Shown: positions 18,967 through 28,614 of the stretch, piece after piece
Position numbering within the stretch: position 1 is the stretch's first letter
How the letters are laid out: each line of letters begins with the position of its first letter
Assembly: GCF_012931685.1 (NCBI RefSeq)
Contig: NZ_JABANC010000002.1
Span: 248,001-312,000, forward strand
Source of the DNA: Hanstruepera ponticola
GTDB lineage: Bacteria; Bacteroidota; Bacteroidia; Flavobacteriales; Flavobacteriaceae
Length of the DNA: 64,000 bases
Direction of reading: 5' to 3'
Notes under the pieces: generated by a model
The model's database searches: none
Told to the model about the DNA's origin: nothing
The model's input: only the letters and a program-made list of their open reading frames with translations
Program-made: the position numbers and the translations under genes

Positions 18967-20034
18967 ATGCGAAGAAACCCAAAACTTTATTTAGCGCTTG
19001 CTTTAATTCCGCAACTCATTATCATTAAAATTCTAACCTACTTCCCAGAATTTGTTGAAACATATTATAGTAATGGATTATATCAATGGATTTCAAAATT
19101 ATCACGTTATATTTTTGGCTGGCTTCCATTTTCATTTGGAGACATTTTTTACGCACTAGCTATTATTTATGTTGTAAGATGGCTCATAAAAAATAGGTGG
19201 CGTTTTGTTAAAGATTTAAAAGGCTGGATAATTGATGTCTTTTCTGCTGTATCTGTTATTTATTTTGCCTTTCATGTATTGTGGGCTTTAAATTATTACA
19301 GACAACCGCTTCATGAAAATTTGGGTTTACAAGCAAATTACAGCACCCAAGAATTGCTTATGGTTACTAAAAAACTTATTGATAAGTCCAATGAGTTACA
19401 TACATCCATTTCCAAAAATGATAGTCTCAAAATTGAATTACCCTATTCCAAAAACGATATTTTAGATTTATCTCCAAAAGGTTATCAAAATCTACAAAAT
19501 GATTATCCACATCTAGCTTACTCACCTCCTAGCCTAAAAAAATCCTTGTTTAGTTTACCTTTAACATATATGGGATTTAGCGGTTATTTGAATCCATTAA
19601 CCAACGAAGCCCATATTGACAAGCTGATTCCAACTTACAAGTTTCCAACAACAGTTTCACATGAAATTGCACATCAGTTAGGTTATGCTGCTGAAAACGA
19701 AGCTAATTTTATTGGTGCACTTGCAGCCATATCTCATGACGATATTTACTTTAAATATAGTGGCTATACGTTTGCGTTGAGGCATTGTTTATTTGAAGTT
19801 TACAAAAGAGACCAAGATTTATATTATGAATTAGTTGAAACTATTAACAAAGGCATTATAAAAAACTATCAAGAAGTTCAGCTATTCTGGGATTCCTACC
19901 AAAACCCATTAGAACCCTTATTCAAAAAAACCTATGACAGCTACCTTATTGCAAATAATCAAAAAGATGGTATGCAAAGCTATAGTTATGTCGTTGCTTT
20001 GCTTGTGAATTATTTGAATCAACCTGCTCCCTAA
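18967..20034 (+). CDS. DUF3810 family membrane protein with HExxH-like motif
   Basis: This is a 355-residue protein with three N-terminal membrane helices (within about residues 5-110). They are followed by a soluble domain containing TTVSHEIAHQLGYAAENEANF, that is HEIAH with a downstream ENEANF glutamate, which resembles a gluzincin zinc site. DUF3810 proteins are widespread in Bacteroidota and their substrate is unknown. The gene stands alone between pepD (divergent) and the amidohydrolases. Confidence 0.88.
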   Translation: MRRNPKLYLALALIPQLIIIKILTYFPEFVETYYSNGLYQWISKLSRYIFGWLPFSFGDIFYALAIIYVVRWLIKNRWRFVKDLKGWIIDVFSAVSVIYFAFHVLWALNYYRQPLHENLGLQANYSTQELLMVTKKLIDKSNELHTSISKNDSLKIELPYSKNDILDLSPKGYQNLQNDYPHLAYSPPSLKKSLFSLPLTYMGFSGYLNPLTNEAHIDKLIPTYKFPTTVSHEIAHQLGYAAENEANFIGALAAISHDDIYFKYSGYTFALRHCLFEVYKRDQDLYYELVETINKGIIKNYQEVQLFWDSYQNPLEPLFKKTYDSYLIANNQKDGMQSYSYVVALLVNYLNQPAP

Positions 20035-20114
20035 ATGTTAAAAATAGGGTCTTATAGTTTTTATAGACTCGTGATTGCCTATCTTTAGACTTCAAAATTT
20101 CTAACCAATATTTT

Positions 20115-23087
20115 ATGATTAAAAAAATTCTATTTCCTGTTCTGGTTTTGTGCTTTTATTTCGTTTCCGCACAAGACTATGTTCCTAAAAACGATGGCGT
20201 AAAAGCTGAAAATACTAATTATGTAGCATTTACTAATGCAACTATACATACCACACCTTCAGAGGTCATTAATAACGGAACACTTTTAATTAAAGATGGT
20301 AAAGTGGTTTCTTCTGGAACAAATATTAGCATTCCAAAAAATGCTGTCGTTCATGACTTATCAGGCAAGCATATTTACCCGTCATTTATTGATGTTTACT
20401 CTGATTTTGGGGTTAAAAAACCACAACGTTCTGAACGTTCCAATGCTCCTCAATACGATGCTTCTCGAGAAGGATACTATTGGAATGACCATATCAGGCC
20501 TGAACAAAACGCTATAGAGCATTATAATTTTGACTCAAAAGCCGCTAAAGATCTACGTGAAGCTGGTTTTGGAGTTGTTAACACCCATATTGCTGATGGT
20601 ATCATTAGAGGTTCGGGAAGTCTAATTGCTTTAGCACCAAATACTAATGATGCTGAACGTATTTTAGATGATAGATCTGGACAATATTATTCAACACGTA
20701 AAAGTGTGACCTCTAACCAAGCCTATCCTACATCATTAATGGGCACTATAGCTTTACTTAAACAAGTAAATTACGATGCCGATTGGTATGGAAAAGGATT
20801 GTCAAAAGTAACAGATCGTTCTTTAGAAGCTTTCAATAACAACAAGTCATTAGTGCAATTCATAGAAGCAGGCAATAAAATGAATGCTTTACGATTTGAT
20901 AAAGTTGGCGATGAATTCAACACACAGTATGTTATTATTGGAGGTGGTGATGAATATGAAATGATAAATAACATAAAAGCAACAAATGCCACATTTGTTA
21001 TTCCAATAAACTTCCCAGATGCTTACGACATGGAAGATCCGTTTTTAGCTCAAGCTGTTGGCTTATCTGAATTACGCGAATGGAATCAACGCCCAACAAA
21101 CCCAAAAGTCTTAAATGAAAACGGTGTAACATTTGCATTAACACTGCACGATTTAAAAGCTCCTAAAGAATTTAAAGAGAAACTTCAAAAAGCTATTGAA
21201 TATGGTTTTGACGAAATAGCTGCATTAGAATCACTAACGACTATTCCTGCTAAAACACTTGGTAAAGAAGCTAGTTTAGGGCAATTAAAAGCTGGCTATT
21301 ATGCCAATTTTCTAATTACATCAGGAGATATTTTTGATAAAGAAACTACCTTATACGAAAACTGGGTGATTGGTGATAGACATGAAATTACTCCAATGAA
21401 TGCAGTAGATTTGCGTGGTGATTACGATGTTAATGTAGCTGGACAGAAATACCAAGTTTCTATTTCTGGAGATGTCAATAAGCCAAAATCAAAAGTCAAA
21501 ACAGACAGTCAAGAATTAGGCTCTAGTATTTCGATGACTGATGATTGGATGACTCTAATTTTCTCAAGTATTGATACCACGAAACAAGATTTTGTGCGTT
21601 TAACATTTAAAATAAAATCAACAGAAAACTTTAATGGTGTAGCCATTTTACCAAACGGTAACGAGACCACTTTTTATGCTACCAAAAAAGTTAATGAAGA
21701 CACTTCTGAAGATAAAAAGTCTGATGCCAAGAAAGAGAAAGACCATCCAAAAGTATTCCCAGTAACCTATCCAAATGAAGCCTATGGCTTTAGTGAAAAA
21801 CCAAAACAAGAAACTATTCTATTTAAAAATGCAACGGTCTGGACCAATGAATCAGAAGGTATTTTAGAACAAACCGATATCTTAATTAAGGATGGAAAAA
21901 TTGCAAAAATAGGGCAAAACTTGAGCGCTGGTAATGCTAAAGTAATTGATGCTACTGGCAAACATGTAACTTCTGGAATTATTGACGAACATTCTCATAT
22001 AGCAACAGCAGCTGTAAACGAAGCAGGGCACAATTCTACTGCCGAAGTTAGTATTGAAGATGTTGTTGATTCTGAAGATATCAATATTTATAGAAATTTG
22101 GCTGGTGGTGTGACTTCCATCCAAATATTACATGGTTCTGCAAACCCAATTGGTGGACGTTCAGCAATCATTAAATTAAAATGGGGTGAATCACCAGATA
22201 ATTTAATTTATAACAATTCACCAAAATTTATAAAGTTTGCATTAGGCGAAAATGTAAAACAATCCAATTGGGGTGACAACGTACGTTCTCGTTTTCCTCA
22301 AACACGAATGGGTGTCGAGCAAATGTTCACAGATTATTTCACCAGAGCTAAAGCTTATGATGCTGCCAAAAAAAGTGGCAAACCATATCGTAAAGATTTA
22401 GAAATGGAAGTCATATCTGAAATTTTAAACAAAGAGCGTTTTGTCTCTTGTCATTCATACGTTCAAAGTGAAATTAATATGCTCATGAAAGTAGCTGAAA
22501 GATTTGACTTTAACATCAATACGTTTACACATATTTTAGAAGGCTATAAAGTAGCTGATAAAATGAAAGAACACGGTGTTGGCGGTTCTACATTTAGTGA
22601 CTGGTGGGCTTATAAATTTGAAGTGAACGATGCTATTCCACAAAATGCAGCAATTATGCACAATCAAGGAGTTATAACCGCAATAAATAGTGACGACAGA
22701 GAAATGTCTAGACGCTTGAATCAAGAAGCAGCAAAATCAATTAAATATTGTGGTATCAGTGAAGAAGAAGCTTGGAAATTTGTAACACTCAATCCTGCAA
22801 AACTATTACATATAGACAATCGCGTAGGTAGTTTAAAGGTAGGTAAAGATGCTGATATAGTTTTATGGAGTGATAATCCATTATCTATTTATGCCAAAGC
22901 TGAAAAAACACTTATTGATGGCACGGTTTATTTTGACATGGAGCGCGATGAACAAATGAGAGCATCCATGAAACGTGAAAAAAATGAACTCACAACCATG
23001 ATGCTTCAAGCCAAAAACAAAGGTTTAAAAACAAAGCCTATTGAAAAGAAAATAGATAAAGAATTTCATTGCGAAACTATAAATTAG
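20115..23087 (+). CDS. secreted tandem amidohydrolase-family protein
   Basis: This is a 990-residue protein with signal peptide ILFPVLVLCFYFVSAQ. It holds two amidohydrolase-like units. The first (about 30-450) has the TIM-barrel flanking strands but reads YPSFIDVYSDFGV where HxH ligands belong, so it is probably catalytically dead. The second (about 570-970) keeps GIIDEHSHIA (HxH), RFVSCHSYVQ, NTFTHILEGYK and AINSDDRE, a complete metal site. The C-terminus has VGSLKVGKDADIVLW, typical of imidazolonepropionase/dihydroorotase relatives. The substrate is unknown. The next gene follows after 4 bp, forming an operon. Confidence 0.88.
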   Translation: MIKKILFPVLVLCFYFVSAQDYVPKNDGVKAENTNYVAFTNATIHTTPSEVINNGTLLIKDGKVVSSGTNISIPKNAVVHDLSGKHIYPSFIDVYSDFGVKKPQRSERSNAPQYDASREGYYWNDHIRPEQNAIEHYNFDSKAAKDLREAGFGVVNTHIADGIIRGSGSLIALAPNTNDAERILDDRSGQYYSTRKSVTSNQAYPTSLMGTIALLKQVNYDADWYGKGLSKVTDRSLEAFNNNKSLVQFIEAGNKMNALRFDKVGDEFNTQYVIIGGGDEYEMINNIKATNATFVIPINFPDAYDMEDPFLAQAVGLSELREWNQRPTNPKVLNENGVTFALTLHDLKAPKEFKEKLQKAIEYGFDEIAALESLTTIPAKTLGKEASLGQLKAGYYANFLITSGDIFDKETTLYENWVIGDRHEITPMNAVDLRGDYDVNVAGQKYQVSISGDVNKPKSKVKTDSQELGSSISMTDDWMTLIFSSIDTTKQDFVRLTFKIKSTENFNGVAILPNGNETTFYATKKVNEDTSEDKKSDAKKEKDHPKVFPVTYPNEAYGFSEKPKQETILFKNATVWTNESEGILEQTDILIKDGKIAKIGQNLSAGNAKVIDATGKHVTSGIIDEHSHIATAAVNEAGHNSTAEVSIEDVVDSEDINIYRNLAGGVTSIQILHGSANPIGGRSAIIKLKWGESPDNLIYNNSPKFIKFALGENVKQSNWGDNVRSRFPQTRMGVEQMFTDYFTRAKAYDAAKKSGKPYRKDLEMEVISEILNKERFVSCHSYVQSEINMLMKVAERFDFNINTFTHILEGYKVADKMKEHGVGGSTFSDWWAYKFEVNDAIPQNAAIMHNQGVITAINSDDREMSRRLNQEAAKSIKYCGISEEEAWKFVTLNPAKLLHIDNRVGSLKVGKDADIVLWSDNPLSIYAKAEKTLIDGTVYFDMERDEQMRASMKREKNELTTMMLQAKNKGLKTKPIEKKIDKEFHCETIN

Positions 23088-23091
23088 AAAA

Positions 23092-24396
23092 ATGAACATG
23101 AGAAAACTATATATATTAATTGCTTGCTTTTTAATAACAAATATGAGTCAAGCACAACAGACACCAGCTCCCAAACAATCAAAAACAATAGCTATTGTTG
23201 GAGCAACAGCGCATATTGGAGATGGTAATGTTATTGAAAACAGTGTCATTATTTTTGAAAATGGTAAAATCCAAACGGTAGCAGATGGATCTACTATAAG
23301 AATAGATAGAACTAAAACTGATATCATCAATGCTCAAGGCAAACATGTATATCCAGGTTTTATTGTTCCAAATTCTACTTTGGGTTTGGTAGAGATTGAT
23401 GCCGTACGTGCCACGCAAGACAGTGATGAAGTTGGGCAAATGAATCCAAATATAAGAAGCTTAATTGCCTATAATGCCGAATCTAAAATTGTTGAATCCA
23501 TGAGACCAAGTGGTGTACTTATAGGTCAAATAAAGCCAGAAGGCGGTCGTATATCTGGTACCTCATCCATTGTACAATTTGATGCATGGAACTGGGAAGA
23601 TGCAGCACTAAAAGTTGATGATGGTGTTCACTTAAACTGGCCTAGCCCCTATTCTAGAGGTCGTTGGTGGTTAGGTGAGCCAAATGTGTTAAAACCTAAT
23701 GAAAATTATAACAATCAAATTACAGAACTCACTGACTTTTTTGCTGCTTCAAAAGCGTATTTAGAAGGTGATAGAAAAACTAAAAATCTCCAATATGAAG
23801 GATTAAAGGGTGTTTTAGATGGTAGTCAAAAACTGTTTATAAATGTTAATGATGAAAAAGGTATAACTGATGCTGTTGAATTTGCTAAAGAAAACAAATT
23901 GAATATTGTAATTGTTGGAGGTTATCATGCTTACAAGGTTGCTAATTTGTTAAAACAAAACAATATTCCTGTGATATTAAATGGTGTTCACAGCTTACCT
24001 AAAAGTGATGATGATGATTATGATCTTCCCTTTAAAGCTGCTAAGCTATTAGTTGACCAAGGTGTATTGGTTGGTTTACAATCTGAAAGTAGAAATGAAC
24101 GTATTAATTCACGTAATATACCATTTTATGCTGGCACGTGTGTGGCATACGGATTAGATAAAGAAGAAGCTCTAAAATTATTAACCTCAAACACAGCTAA
24201 AATTTTAGGTATAGATGATTTTTGTGGCACTCTTGCAGAAGGCAAAGATGCCACACTTTTCATTAGTGAAGGCGATGCACTTGATATGCGAACCAATATT
24301 TTAACCCACGCTTTTATACAAGGTCGAAATATTAGTTTAGAGACCCATCAAACAGAATTAGCGAAACGGTATTCGGATAAATATAAAAACGAATAA
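23092..24396 (+). CDS. secreted amidohydrolase-like protein lacking metal ligands
   Basis: This is a 434-residue protein with a signal peptide ending MSQAQ; ATG 23092 or 23098 are both possible. It keeps the amidohydrolase frame: GKHVYPGFIVPNSTLGLVEI at the position of the HxH strand, NIVIVGGYHAYKVANLL, NGVHSLP, and the C-terminal GTLAEGKDATLFI. The HxH and late aspartate ligands are absent. It probably acts as a partner or structural subunit of the 990-residue upstream protein, which contains one intact site. Confidence 0.82.
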   Translation: MNMRKLYILIACFLITNMSQAQQTPAPKQSKTIAIVGATAHIGDGNVIENSVIIFENGKIQTVADGSTIRIDRTKTDIINAQGKHVYPGFIVPNSTLGLVEIDAVRATQDSDEVGQMNPNIRSLIAYNAESKIVESMRPSGVLIGQIKPEGGRISGTSSIVQFDAWNWEDAALKVDDGVHLNWPSPYSRGRWWLGEPNVLKPNENYNNQITELTDFFAASKAYLEGDRKTKNLQYEGLKGVLDGSQKLFINVNDEKGITDAVEFAKENKLNIVIVGGYHAYKVANLLKQNNIPVILNGVHSLPKSDDDDYDLPFKAAKLLVDQGVLVGLQSESRNERINSRNIPFYAGTCVAYGLDKEEALKLLTSNTAKILGIDDFCGTLAEGKDATLFISEGDALDMRTNILTHAFIQGRNISLETHQTELAKRYSDKYKNE

Positions 24397-24424
24397 AAAA
24401 AAGCTGTCTAAAAAATTATTGTTT

Positions 24425-24450
24425 TGTCAATCTGAACGCGTTTCAGATTC
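24425..24450 (+). repeat. REP-like palindrome, copy 1
   Basis: It starts TGTCA and has arms AATCTGAA / TTCAGATT around CGCGT. It shares the layout TGTCA plus hairpin with copy 2 and with the palindrome inside pyrD. Confidence 0.6.
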
Positions 24451-24480
24451 TAAAACAAACTGAAAATCAAAAAGAAATAA

Positions 24481-24506
24481 GATTCTGAAATAAATTCAGA
24501 ATGACA
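24481..24506 (-). repeat. REP-like palindrome, copy 2 (inverted)
   Basis: On the minus strand it starts TGTCA and has arms ATTCTGAA / TTCAGAAT around a TTTAT loop. It is the same length (26 bp) as copy 1 and in opposite orientation, giving a BIME-like pair. Confidence 0.6.
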
Positions 24507-24540
24507 GATTTTCGATTTTTTAGACAGCTTCTTTTTTGTA

Positions 24541-27500
24541 TTAATTTATAATAAGCTTTTTTATCTCTTGGAATTCTTCGTTATATAACTTAATAACATA
24601 CAAACCAGTAGATAAGTTAGAAACGTCTATTTGGAAATTTGTTGTGTCAGTTTTATACAATTGATCCGAAATCAATTTTCCTTGAATATCATAAATCGCC
24701 ACAGATAACTGACTTCCTATCTGATTGCTCATGTTCACATTCAGGAAATCATTTGTCGGGTTAGGATAGATTGAAAATTGTGAACTATCAAATTCTGTTA
24801 CTGATAGATTATTAACGAATTCTGTTTCAAAAGTGTTCGTCGTAATTGCGGGATTAAAATCAAAATAGATATCTGCAAAGTTTGGAATAACATCGCCTAA
24901 AGCATAACCAGGCGTAGGTTTGATTTTAAAATAGACATAGCCATGACTGTTGGGTTCGTCCATACTTTCACTTGGCAAATCAATGTCGTCAAATTGCCAT
25001 GTCAAATTATTATCTATGCGCGTTAATACATAATCATGACTGGCATGTAACATTTTAAATGTCGAGGCACTCAATTGGGAATCCAATAAATCCTCAATAC
25101 GGATATCTATAGCTTCGGCAGTTCCCAAGTTTTGAAATCGAATAGTGTAGTACAGATAATCATTGCTGGTAAAATCATTCAAAATAATTTCAGGCCCATG
25201 GGATTCCATTTTGTCATTAGGGTCGTAAGAATTAACCACAGTTTGTGTTAATGTAGATTCATTATTGACAATATTAAGATCACTTATATTATAGACAACA
25301 GAATTTGTAAGTAAATCTCCAGCCATAATGCTTGCAGGAACATCCAATCTAACTGTTACAGTTTCTGACTCACCAGGTTGTAAATCATTAAAATTTAAAA
25401 TAAAACCTGTAGTCGTATTTGTAACAGAATTTCCAGAATTAACATTGTAAACACCTTCTAATGTTAGCATTGGATCATAAGTGAATTCAATAGAACCAGA
25501 ATTAGGTAAAAGCCCTAAATTTGATATGGTTAATGTATTATTATATAAAACACCAGGTCTCGGTGAAGCATTTGCCGTTAGATAGACCGCTATATCACCA
25601 CAATTGCTAATTGCCTCTAGAGGGAATTCAACTTGAACAGTTTCATTATTAGTAGCTGTAACATCTTCAACCATACTCAAAGTCTGACTCAAACAAGTAT
25701 TATACTCATCGTACATAGTAAAACCAATATCATACATATCGCCATCTTCTGTTACATAAATTAAAAAACTATCGGAATTTGAATTTAAGTAATGAATTAT
25801 ACCGTCATTATTAATTTCATATGTAAAAACACCTTGATTGAAGTCCATTTCTGAAGTATCATAAATTGCGTTAGAATTTTCATCTATAAAGGCTTTAACT
25901 TCAATGACACCAACACAACCTGCCGTAAAGTTTTCAATAGTTGAATTTGAGCATGTTCCATTTGCGATATATTCTACATAATAGGTCTCACCAGGAATAC
26001 AACCCGTTACTGTTCCAGTTACAGGATCAATAACCGCGCCATCTGCTGGATCAGGATTAAAATTAAAAATACCTCCATCATCACCTGTAATAGTCGCTAT
26101 AGCTCCATCACAGGTTGGTGTCATATAAAAACTAGCATCATCCTGCAATAACACCGTAACACTTTGTATCGAAGAGTCAGGACAAGCTCCAGGGGACGTA
26201 TATCTAATAATATATGTCATTCCAAATGTACCTCCTGTAATGGTTCCTGTTTCGGTATTAAGTATTGCATCATCTATCGGTTCTTCTTCAAAAGAAAAAA
26301 CACCTCCTTGAGTACCTGTAATATTCACTGTTCCACCATCACAAGTTGGTGTCATAAAAAAACTAGCATCAGTAGCTGATAAAACTTCAAAACAGCTTAT
26401 GCTTGATACAACTTCAGAGTTTGTAACTGTATATTCAACACAATAGTTAGTATCAGGAATTCCATTGGTCACTTCACCAGTATCTGGGTCAATAACAACG
26501 TCATTATTTCCAATAGAATCTGGAACTAAAGAGAAAACACCTCCAGATTCTCCAATTATAGTTGCAGTTGCGCCATCACAAGTAGGTGACAATTCAAAAG
26601 CTGCCGCTTCAGATCCATCCATATTAATAGTTACACAACGTGTCACAACTACTGTTGTTTCTTGACAGAATGAATTCAGAACAGTATAGGTTAACTCTGC
26701 AGTATAATTTGATGCTCTTGTAGGACATACATTGATAGAATTTCCAGTTCCAATGACTGTGTTAGTATCATCATACCACCTAATTTCATTAACTGAATCA
26801 CCAGTAGGATAAAATTGCCAAGCTTCAAAGTTTGTTACTTCCCATTGTTCTGTATTTCGCTCTGGTGGAGCCAATCCTTGAGTGCCTGCCATATTTTGAA
26901 TACCCAAAGCTGCTCTTCCTCCTGCCCAACTATTACAAGCTGGTTTGCTATAAATATATACCTCAACAACATTGGTTGTTTCATATAAAAATATTTGCTG
27001 CGAGGTTCTTAAATTAGTACAACTATATTGTGGTACATTATAAAAATTATAAGTAAACACCCTAAATGGTGCTTCACCTTTTACACCATAAGTTATGAAA
27101 TATGAATCAGGATCTACTCCTGGTGCAAGAGGAAATAAATCATGAATAGCTCCGAAAATATTACCATCTCTTAATGCAGCATCTGTATTGTTTGGAATTG
27201 TAGCGCCTGCTGCTGGTGTCCAAAAATGAAACTCATTTGTTAATAATGTTGGATCAAAACTCACAACACCATTAGTAGATAATCTAGATTCGGTGTAACA
27301 CTGCTGATAAAATGTAAAATTAAAACCTAATGGAATTAATTGACTCCATTGATCATCAGAATAGAGACCTGTATCAGTACCTACATCACCAAAACTATAC
27401 GAAGGGTTATAAGGTATTGAACGAACGGCGTATGTATTAGTTTGTCCTATTTCGTTAAAACTTGCTGTTAAATCAACACATTCTCCTTCCGAAATAATAA

Positions 27501-27654
27501 AATCTTCATCACTAGATACAATTGTTAAGTTATGACTGCCTTGACCACTAGACAAAACGCTTGGCGGACACACTTGAGCTGAAATATAAATTATTGGATA
27601 AATTAATAGCAATATGCAAATTGTAATTTTATTTATTTTAAAAGAATTTTTCAT
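24541..27654 (-). CDS. large secreted protein with DUF7619-like and T9SS type A sorting domains
   Basis: This protein has 1037 residues. The signal peptide (ICILLLIYPIIYISAQ) is followed by an N-terminal domain of about 300 residues with lectin/nidogen-like strands (AALGIQNMAG). Three or four repeats of about 75 residues then share PTCDGAxATIxGxxGGxF and the T/V-rich strand after them. A DUF11-like segment (NTLTISNLGLLPNSGSIEF) leads to a DUF7619-type domain beginning YDPNDKMESHGPEI, and the sorting domain FSIYPNPTNDFLNV to KKLIIN ends the protein. It is an exported surface protein with no enzymatic motif. It is monocistronic. Confidence 0.88.
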   Translation of the reverse strand: MKNSFKINKITICILLLIYPIIYISAQVCPPSVLSSGQGSHNLTIVSSDEDFIISEGECVDLTASFNEIGQTNTYAVRSIPYNPSYSFGDVGTDTGLYSDDQWSQLIPLGFNFTFYQQCYTESRLSTNGVVSFDPTLLTNEFHFWTPAAGATIPNNTDAALRDGNIFGAIHDLFPLAPGVDPDSYFITYGVKGEAPFRVFTYNFYNVPQYSCTNLRTSQQIFLYETTNVVEVYIYSKPACNSWAGGRAALGIQNMAGTQGLAPPERNTEQWEVTNFEAWQFYPTGDSVNEIRWYDDTNTVIGTGNSINVCPTRASNYTAELTYTVLNSFCQETTVVVTRCVTINMDGSEAAAFELSPTCDGATATIIGESGGVFSLVPDSIGNNDVVIDPDTGEVTNGIPDTNYCVEYTVTNSEVVSSISCFEVLSATDASFFMTPTCDGGTVNITGTQGGVFSFEEEPIDDAILNTETGTITGGTFGMTYIIRYTSPGACPDSSIQSVTVLLQDDASFYMTPTCDGAIATITGDDGGIFNFNPDPADGAVIDPVTGTVTGCIPGETYYVEYIANGTCSNSTIENFTAGCVGVIEVKAFIDENSNAIYDTSEMDFNQGVFTYEINNDGIIHYLNSNSDSFLIYVTEDGDMYDIGFTMYDEYNTCLSQTLSMVEDVTATNNETVQVEFPLEAISNCGDIAVYLTANASPRPGVLYNNTLTISNLGLLPNSGSIEFTYDPMLTLEGVYNVNSGNSVTNTTTGFILNFNDLQPGESETVTVRLDVPASIMAGDLLTNSVVYNISDLNIVNNESTLTQTVVNSYDPNDKMESHGPEIILNDFTSNDYLYYTIRFQNLGTAEAIDIRIEDLLDSQLSASTFKMLHASHDYVLTRIDNNLTWQFDDIDLPSESMDEPNSHGYVYFKIKPTPGYALGDVIPNFADIYFDFNPAITTNTFETEFVNNLSVTEFDSSQFSIYPNPTNDFLNVNMSNQIGSQLSVAIYDIQGKLISDQLYKTDTTNFQIDVSNLSTGLYVIKLYNEEFQEIKKLIIN

Positions 27655-27811
27655 AAAGATTGGTTAATTAGTATTAGCGTACATGCATTAGATGCAAAAA
27701 ATTCCAAAAGGTTGCGTTAATTTAATGATTAATTTTAATAATCGTTGAAAAGAAACATTAATTTACAAATAAGAATTAATTTTGAGTTGACTTTTAAAAT
27801 ACGTCTTTTGA

Positions 27812-28609
27812 ATGCACAAACAAATAACTAGTTACCAAAACCCATTTATCAAAGAACTCTTTCAGCTCAAGGAAAAATCGCGAATCAGAAAACAATCTGG
27901 TCAATTTTTAATTGAAGGCGTCCGCGAAATAACACTTGCTATAAAAGGTGGCTATAATTTATCAAATATCCTATTTCTACCAGAATTAATATCGGAACAA
28001 GCTGTAACCAAACTAACTAGGACGCCTACAGAACTCATTGAAATTTCAAAAGATGTGTATCAAAAATTAGCACATCGTGATACAACCGAAGGTGTTTTAG
28101 CAGTAGCAAAATTTAAAGAGCATGAAATTGATAATCTGAAATTTAACTCAAACAACCCATTAATATTGGTTGCAGAAGCTCCTGAAAAACCGGGCAATAT
28201 AGGTGCTTTATTGCGTACAGCTGATGCTGCCAATTTGGATGCTGTAATTATTGCTAACCCGAAAACCGATTTATACAACCCAAACATTATTCGTTCTAGT
28301 GTTGGCTGCGTGTTTACCAATCAAATTGCGATGGGAACAACATCTGAAATTATTCGGTTTTTGAAAAAAAACAATATCCATATTTTTTGCGCTGCCCTGC
28401 AGGCATCAAAAGATTATCATACCCAAGATTACACAATACCCACAGCTATTGTAGTTGGCACAGAAGCGACTGGATTAAGCGATGAATGGCGCGAGGAATC
28501 TACCCAGAATATTATCATTCCCATGCATGGCGAAATAGACTCTATGAATGTATCTGTTGCGGCAGGAATTCTTATTTTTGAAGCCAAAAGACAACGCGAT
28601 TTTAAATAA
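27812..28609 (+). CDS. TrmH/SpoU-family RNA 2'-O-methyltransferase
   Basis: This is a 265-residue protein. An N-terminal substrate-binding domain (QSGQFLIEGVREI) precedes the knotted SPOUT domain: NIGALLRTADAANLDAVI (motif 1), VVGTEATGLSDEW (motif 2) and IPMHGEIDSMNVSVAAGILI (motif 3). The methyl donor is S-adenosylmethionine. Overall it is closer to rRNA (RlmB-like) enzymes than to tRNA TrmH, but the target is not decidable. A TTG-18 nt-gtcTTTTG promoter-like pair ends 1 nt before the ATG. It is followed 5 bp later by the M48 gene. Confidence 0.93.
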   Translation: MHKQITSYQNPFIKELFQLKEKSRIRKQSGQFLIEGVREITLAIKGGYNLSNILFLPELISEQAVTKLTRTPTELIEISKDVYQKLAHRDTTEGVLAVAKFKEHEIDNLKFNSNNPLILVAEAPEKPGNIGALLRTADAANLDAVIIANPKTDLYNPNIIRSSVGCVFTNQIAMGTTSEIIRFLKKNNIHIFCAALQASKDYHTQDYTIPTAIVVGTEATGLSDEWREESTQNIIIPMHGEIDSMNVSVAAGILIFEAKRQRDFK

Positions 28610-28614
28610 TTATC

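Larger units (their letters stand above)
24401..24530. terminator. 16-bp inverted repeat (bidirectional terminator) enclosing two REP-like palindromes
   Basis: AAGCTGTCTAAAAAAT at 24401-24416 is exactly complementary to 24515-24530 and is flanked by A and T runs. It lies between the convergent amidohydrolase and T9SS genes and can fold as a terminator. Its unusual loop of 98 nt carries two further palindromes in opposite orientation. Confidence 0.75.

Noticed and set aside
20115-23087. Two separate amidohydrolase genes joined by frameshift
   Set aside because: The frame is continuous with a normal interdomain linker, and only one signal peptide is present.
24401-24530. A MITE with transposase-type terminal repeats
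   Set aside because: The flanking A and T runs and convergent position fit a terminator better, and no target-site duplication could be shown.
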